Under the pieces are notes generated by a model. That model had not been told where the DNA came from, made no database searches, and saw only the letters and a list, made by a program, of their open reading frames with translations. From the NCBI GenBank assembly GCA_030618965.1, contig JAUXCJ010000017.1, positions 1-9,111 on the forward strand: DNA of 9,111 nucleotides, in the 5' to 3' direction. The translations under genes were made by a program, and so were the position numbers. The first letter of the stretch is position 1. Each line of letters begins with the position of its first letter. The stretch is from Thiomargarita sp. (GTDB lineage Bacteria > Pseudomonadota > Gammaproteobacteria > Beggiatoales > Beggiatoaceae). This document shows, in pieces, positions 5,842-9,111 of the stretch.

Positions 5842-7975
5842 GGTGCAAGTAAATAATGAACAATTAAATGCCGAAGAAATGGAAGAGCATTTAGATGAAT
5901 TTCTTGATCCAATTCTCTCTTCTCGACGTACAGCCGCCAGTGTGGCACAAAGGCTTGCCGTTTGCGACTATCAGCAACAAGCATTTGTGTTGCATTGGGT
6001 GGGGGTGATTGCACATACGAATGCAGAACTGGCTTATCAATTTGCAAATAATGTTATACAAGCTTTGAATCTTATGGATGATGAAGGCGTTGAAGCTTGG
6101 ATTATTCAGGCAATGGATGTTTATGATAAAAAGGGCTTACATTCGGCTATTAGCGTGCTCCGAGCACCGAAAAAAGCACAAAAAACTAAAGGTTTGCTAT
6201 TAGAAGAAATTGAACGGATTTTGGACACTTTTATTGCTGGCTTGAGTGGGCGACGTTTGAGCTTGGTAAGTTCTGAATATTTTTATACTGACACAGAAAC
6301 GCTATTTTTACCGGCTTTATTAAACCAGTTTACAAGCCGCGAAGATAATTTCCTTTTATATAAAGCAATGGCTGTGCATTTATGGGCACAAACGCGCTTT
6401 GGTACATGGCAAAAGCGTTTTTCTTTAAATCAAGCCATTCAAAATTTTTCTATTCCTGAAAAAGCCTGTCAGTTATTTCACACTTTGGAACGTTTACGTT
6501 TAGATGCTTGTATGGAAAGAGAATTACCTGGTTTGCACCGCGACATTCATCAAATGCTCAAGAAATTAGGCGAAACAGCTATCCCGTCTGAATGGCTGTC
6601 GATTGCAGAACAATTGGCGCATCCAAGTGCAACAGTGCAAGAAAGTTACGATTTATTAGCCAAAATTTATTCAACACATTCACCCCATTTTTTATGTTAT
6701 CAAGGCATACTGATACCAAATACTGTGGAAGAAATCATGGCGTTACGACTCGCGCGGGAAAAAAAGGCGTTTCGCATTGCAGTAATTGATTTAGCTAAGG
6801 AAATAAAACCAAAATTGCCTGAAAATGAGGATGAAAATCAAGAATTAGAGACAGGATTCACAATTGCAAAAATACCAGATGAGTCATTACCTAATGGACT
6901 AAAATTTGAACTGAATTTAGATGGGCAACCGATAAAACCACCTGATAATGTCAAAAGTTTAATGGATTCTATTATCCAAGATATTGGCATGATTCCTGAT
7001 GACTATTTAATTGCGGCAGGAGATGGCGGCTATCAAATTTTAGATGACAAACAGGATGAACGCGATCCTGAAAATGTTTGGAAAGGTATTTATCATGAAG
7101 ATGGTGCCTTTCTTTATAATGAATGGGATTATGAACGCAAACATTATCGCAAGAATTGGTGTGTTTTGCGAGAAGTGGATGTTCATCCGCAATCTGAGCA
7201 TTTTGTGACAAAAACCTTGCAGCGTCATAAAGGCTTAATCAAAAATTTGCGCCGTACCTTTGAAGCCCTGCGCGGTGAAGATAAATTATTGAAAGCACAA
7301 CCTAATGGCGAAGATATTGATCTTGACGCATTAATTAAAGCTTATGCTGATGCTAAGCATGGCTTTGAAATGACAAATCGTTTATTTAGCAAAAAGCATA
7401 AAGATGAACGTAATATTGCTGTCATGTTTATGGTAGATATGAGCGGTTCTACTAAAGGCTGGATTAATGATGCGGAGCGGGAGGCGTTGGTGTTGTTATG
7501 TAATGCGCTAGAAACCTTGGGAGATCGTTATGCTATTTACGGATTTTCTGGTATGACGCGCAAACGCTGTGAGATTTATCGTATCAAAGCTTTTGATGAG
7601 CCTTATAATCAGTTGGTACAACAACGCATTAGTGGTATTACACCGCAAGATTATACACGTATGGGGGTTGCCATTCGTCATTTAAGTCAATTATTGAATG
7701 ACGTTGATAGTCGTATCAAATTATTGATTACTTTATCGGATGGGAGGCCAGATGATTATGGGGATAATTATCGGGGTACTTATGGGATTGAAGATACCCG
7801 ACAAGCTTTAATTGAAGCCAAGCGCGATGGCATTCATCCGTTTTGCATTACGTTGGATACAGAAGCAAAGGCTTATTTACCACACATGTACGGTGCCGTC
7901 AATTATATTGTTATTGATGAAGTACGCAAATTACCATTAAAAGTGTCTGATATTTATAGAAAATTGACTACTTGA
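5816..7975 (+). CDS. VWA-domain protein of the CbbO/NorD family
   Basis: This is a 719-residue soluble protein with no signal peptide or membrane segment. The N-terminal two thirds are helical and include HWVGVIAHTNAELAYQF (60-76). An acidic linker lies near 331-347 (KPKLPENEDENQELETG). The family region YNEWDYERKHYRKNWC (434-449) precedes a C-terminal VWA domain (about 533-719). Its MIDAS metal site is intact: DMSGS (Asp541, Ser543, Ser545), Thr614 in YTRMG, and SDGRPDDY (641-648). In known systems CbbO and NorD pair with a MoxR-type AAA+ ATPase (CbbQ, NorQ) to remodel Rubisco or assemble nitric oxide reductase. No such ATPase, Rubisco or nor gene is visible here, so the client is unknown. 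Alternative start GTG 5843 removes MGCFCGGVR, which reads out of frame over mutL codons; both starts are plausible. The gene ends TGATAA. Its last ten codons recur at 8161-8190. Confidence 0.85.
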   Translation: MGCFCGGVRVQVNNEQLNAEEMEEHLDEFLDPILSSRRTAASVAQRLAVCDYQQQAFVLHWVGVIAHTNAELAYQFANNVIQALNLMDDEGVEAWIIQAMDVYDKKGLHSAISVLRAPKKAQKTKGLLLEEIERILDTFIAGLSGRRLSLVSSEYFYTDTETLFLPALLNQFTSREDNFLLYKAMAVHLWAQTRFGTWQKRFSLNQAIQNFSIPEKACQLFHTLERLRLDACMERELPGLHRDIHQMLKKLGETAIPSEWLSIAEQLAHPSATVQESYDLLAKIYSTHSPHFLCYQGILIPNTVEEIMALRLAREKKAFRIAVIDLAKEIKPKLPENEDENQELETGFTIAKIPDESLPNGLKFELNLDGQPIKPPDNVKSLMDSIIQDIGMIPDDYLIAAGDGGYQILDDKQDERDPENVWKGIYHEDGAFLYNEWDYERKHYRKNWCVLREVDVHPQSEHFVTKTLQRHKGLIKNLRRTFEALRGEDKLLKAQPNGEDIDLDALIKAYADAKHGFEMTNRLFSKKHKDERNIAVMFMVDMSGSTKGWINDAEREALVLLCNALETLGDRYAIYGFSGMTRKRCEIYRIKAFDEPYNQLVQQRISGITPQDYTRMGVAIRHLSQLLNDVDSRIKLLITLSDGRPDDYGDNYRGTYGIEDTRQALIEAKRDGIHPFCITLDTEAKAYLPHMYGAVNYIVIDEVRKLPLKVSDIYRKLTT

Positions 7976-8120
7976 TAAAGCCTTTTGAGCTTAAAAATAA
8001 AAATTACCCCTTTACTAATAAGTGATAAATCAGTATGATTGCGTGGTAGAAAAACAACGCATTGGTACAATTAACGAATATTTATAGTAATCATACGAAC
8101 TGTTGGTTTTTATCAGAAAC
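7943..8120 (+). repeat. Tandem duplication, copy 1 (includes the 3' end of the VWA gene)
   Basis: The unit starts within the VWA gene at the codons for VSDIYRKLTT and its stop, and continues into the intergenic region to CAGAAAC at 8114-8120. It matches 8161-8339 at an offset of 218-219 bp with roughly 85-90% identity by eye. Weaker similarity extends left to about 7931 (TTACCATTA against TTAGCATTA) and right beyond 8120. It includes an imperfect hairpin GCGTGGT/ACAACGC (8041-8060). Confidence 0.88.
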
Positions 8121-8160
8121 TTTGGTGCTGTTGTGATAATTTTGTATTAGCATTATTAAT

Positions 8161-8339
8161 GTATCTGATATTTATATAAAATTGACTACTTGATAAAGCC
8201 TGTTGAGGCTAAAACTGAAAATTACCTATTTACTAATAAGTGATAAATAAGTATGATGTTGTTGCAGAATAACAACGCATTGGTATAATTAACGAATATT
8301 TATAGTAATCATAGAGCTGTTGTTTTTTTTCTCAGAAAC
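8161..8339 (+). repeat. Tandem duplication, copy 2 (carries a relic of the VWA gene tail)
   Basis: The copy begins with codons reading VSDIYIKLTT and then TGATAA, the same tail and double stop as the VWA gene with one Arg to Ile change, but with no gene body in front. It continues through ACTAATAAGTGATAAAT, AACAACGCATTGGTA and TATTTATAGTAATCAT to CAGAAAC (8333-8339). A hairpin GTTGTT-7-AACAAC at the same place as in copy 1 is kept although its bases differ. Confidence 0.88.
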
Positions 8340-8347
8340 ATTATACT
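8320..8347 (+). promoter_or_regulatory. Candidate promoter of the barrel gene
   Basis: TTGTTT (8320-8325) and TATACT (8342-8347) are separated by 16 bp, 19 bases before ATG 8367. A second candidate -10, TATAAT at 8284-8289, lies further up with only a weak TTGCAG -35 at 8262-8267. Both -10 hexamers are better in copy 2 than the matching positions of copy 1. Support is by consensus only. Confidence 0.3.
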
Positions 8348-8366
8348 GTTATAAAAATTTGACATT

Positions 8367-9053
8367 ATGGATAAAAAACTAATGAAACAATTCAAACTTT
8401 CTCCTCTCACGCTAGGCGTGATGTTATTGGCGGGAACAGCTGTCGTTTCTGCCGCTCAAGGCCCCTATATTGGTCCAACTGTTGGCTATTATGGCTTCGA
8501 CAGTGATAGGGAAGAGGGTACTACACCTGGTAATGTCGCCCCAACAGACAACAATACTGATGATGGTGTTTTTTATGGCTTAAGTCTTGGTTATCAGTTC
8601 ACTGACAATTGGGCACTTGAATTCAACTATTCTAGGATGCCTTCTGAATCTAAAGTGGCAGGCAATGGTCAAGCAGCAGGATCTGACATAGATGTAGATA
8701 TGTACCGCTTGGATGGTTTCTATCATCTGCCTTTGTCAAAGAGTTTATCCCCATATGTTGTATTGGGTTATGCCTACCAAGATTATGATCCTGAATATGC
8801 CGATGGTCAAAATGACATGGGCAATTTCGGAGTTGGTGCTCAGTACTCTTTCACCAACAACATCGCGCTTCGAGGTGATGTCCGTGGATTTTTTGATGAG
8901 GATTTCGTTGACTATGGTGTCAATGTCGGTCTTTTTTACCTGTTTGGTGCTACACCGCCACCTCCTCCAGAAAAAGAACCTGAAGTTGATCAGTGTGCTT
9001 TAGATGATGACGGCGATGGTGTTGGTAATTGTGATGACAGCTGCCCGGACTGA
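8367..9053 (+). CDS. OmpA/OprF-like outer-membrane beta-barrel protein, C-terminal domain absent
   Basis: The product is 228 residues. The signal peptide runs to about residue 29 (LTLGVMLLAGTAVVSA). An eight-stranded OmpA-type barrel spans about 32-194: PYIGPTVGYYGF, VFYGLSLGYQFTDNWALEFNY, MYRLDGFYHLPLSKSLSPYVVLGYAY, GNFGVGAQYSFTNNIALRGDV and YGVNVGLFYLFG. A proline hinge (TPPPPPEKEPE) and one thrombospondin type-3-like calcium repeat, DDDGDGVGNCDDSCPD, follow, then a stop. OprF-type relatives continue with CPDT and a peptidoglycan-binding domain, giving about 350 residues, so this copy is naturally short or frameshifted. Known relatives are porins that also tie the outer membrane to the wall; without the last domain this one would not. 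ATG 8367 lacks a clear ribosome binding site. ATG 8382 gives a more typical signal peptide (MKQFKLSPL), with GGA 10 nt upstream. Confidence 0.82.
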   Translation: MDKKLMKQFKLSPLTLGVMLLAGTAVVSAAQGPYIGPTVGYYGFDSDREEGTTPGNVAPTDNNTDDGVFYGLSLGYQFTDNWALEFNYSRMPSESKVAGNGQAAGSDIDVDMYRLDGFYHLPLSKSLSPYVVLGYAYQDYDPEYADGQNDMGNFGVGAQYSFTNNIALRGDVRGFFDEDFVDYGVNVGLFYLFGATPPPPPEKEPEVDQCALDDDGDGVGNCDDSCPD

Positions 9054-9111
9054 ATGGAGCCGAGTGCCGTTAACCGGGTACGATCTTCGTAGCGTAGCGG
9101 CAAATGAAATA
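9054..9111 (+). other. Sequence after the barrel stop, possibly the out-of-frame continuation
   Basis: These 58 bases to the window edge contain more G and C than the neighbourhood. One plus-strand frame (from 9049: ACT GAA TGG) is open to the edge and reads TEWSRVPLTGYDLRSV and on. It starts with the Thr expected after CPD, and its GYDL lies about where relatives have a GC-containing turn. The resemblance is weak and unproven. Confidence 0.3.

Larger units (their letters stand above)
7976..8366. other. 391-bp non-coding region made of duplicated sequence
   Basis: No gene fits here. Nearly all of it belongs to the two tandem copies described separately, plus an AT-rich joint at about 8121-8160 and the last bases before the barrel gene. 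No intrinsic terminator with a T-run follows the VWA stop. Copy 2 contains a small stem AGCCT-GTTG-AGGCT (8197-8210) without T's. The candidate promoters for the barrel gene are in copy 2. Confidence 0.8.

Noticed and set aside
5570..6047. Two minus-strand frames across the mutL/VWA junction
   Set aside because: Antisense to well-supported genes and without domains, signal peptides or ribosome binding sites.
6592..7228. Three short frames within the VWA gene
   Set aside because: Shadows in other frames; their composition is not protein-like.
7940..8340. CRISPR-like array or insertion-sequence ends
   Set aside because: There are only two long copies, no regular spacers, no transposase and no terminal inverted repeats. 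A simple tandem duplication explains it.
8713..9003. 96-codon frame inside the barrel gene
   Set aside because: Shadow of a barrel sequence with signal peptide and beta-strand pattern.

Overview
This is an AT-rich (about 40% GC by eye) bacterial chromosome segment that is clearly Gram-negative. It encodes an MlaA-type outer-membrane lipoprotein, a second lipoprotein, an OmpA-like peptidoglycan-binding protein and an OprF-like beta-barrel. The MutL carries the DMHA(X)2E(X)4E nuclease motif, as in Pseudomonas, rather than the nuclease-less E. coli form. Together with a CbbO/NorD-like VWA protein and an exported caspase-like protein, this suggests a gammaproteobacterium, possibly a sulfur oxidiser of the Thiotrichales/Beggiatoa kind. 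That placement is inference from gene content only.

Layout. 1-615 (minus): mlaA (vacJ), cut by the left edge so its C-terminus is missing. 783-1280 (plus): a small unrecognised lipoprotein ending in a strong hairpin terminator. 1319-3824 (minus): a two-gene unit. Its first gene is an exported caspase-fold peptidase (peptidase C14) with an EF-hand-type loop and a DUF4384-like C-terminal domain. The second is a periplasmic OmpA-C-terminal-domain protein. A good sigma70-type promoter precedes the unit, and a 25-bp perfect inverted repeat separates the two genes. 4030-7975 (plus): mutL followed, with overlapping or abutting ends, by a VWA-domain protein of the CbbO/NorD family. 7976-8366: a non-coding stretch made of an imperfect tandem duplication that includes the last codons of the VWA gene. 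8367-9053 (plus): an OmpA/OprF-like barrel that stops abruptly in its calcium-binding hinge, where the family normally continues into a peptidoglycan-binding domain.

How the parts may work together. The caspase-like protein and its OmpA-type partner are both exported and probably co-transcribed, so they look like one envelope-associated proteolytic or signalling unit. Their substrate is unknown. MutL acts in mismatch repair. The VWA protein downstream belongs to a family that normally works with a MoxR-type AAA+ ATPase (CbbQ/NorQ), and none is encoded in this window.

The most notable points are the exported caspase/OmpA pair, the tandem duplication that copied a gene tail together with its intergenic region, the family of ACTCC-ended palindromes in three neighbouring intergenic regions, and the apparently truncated or frameshifted barrel gene at the right edge.
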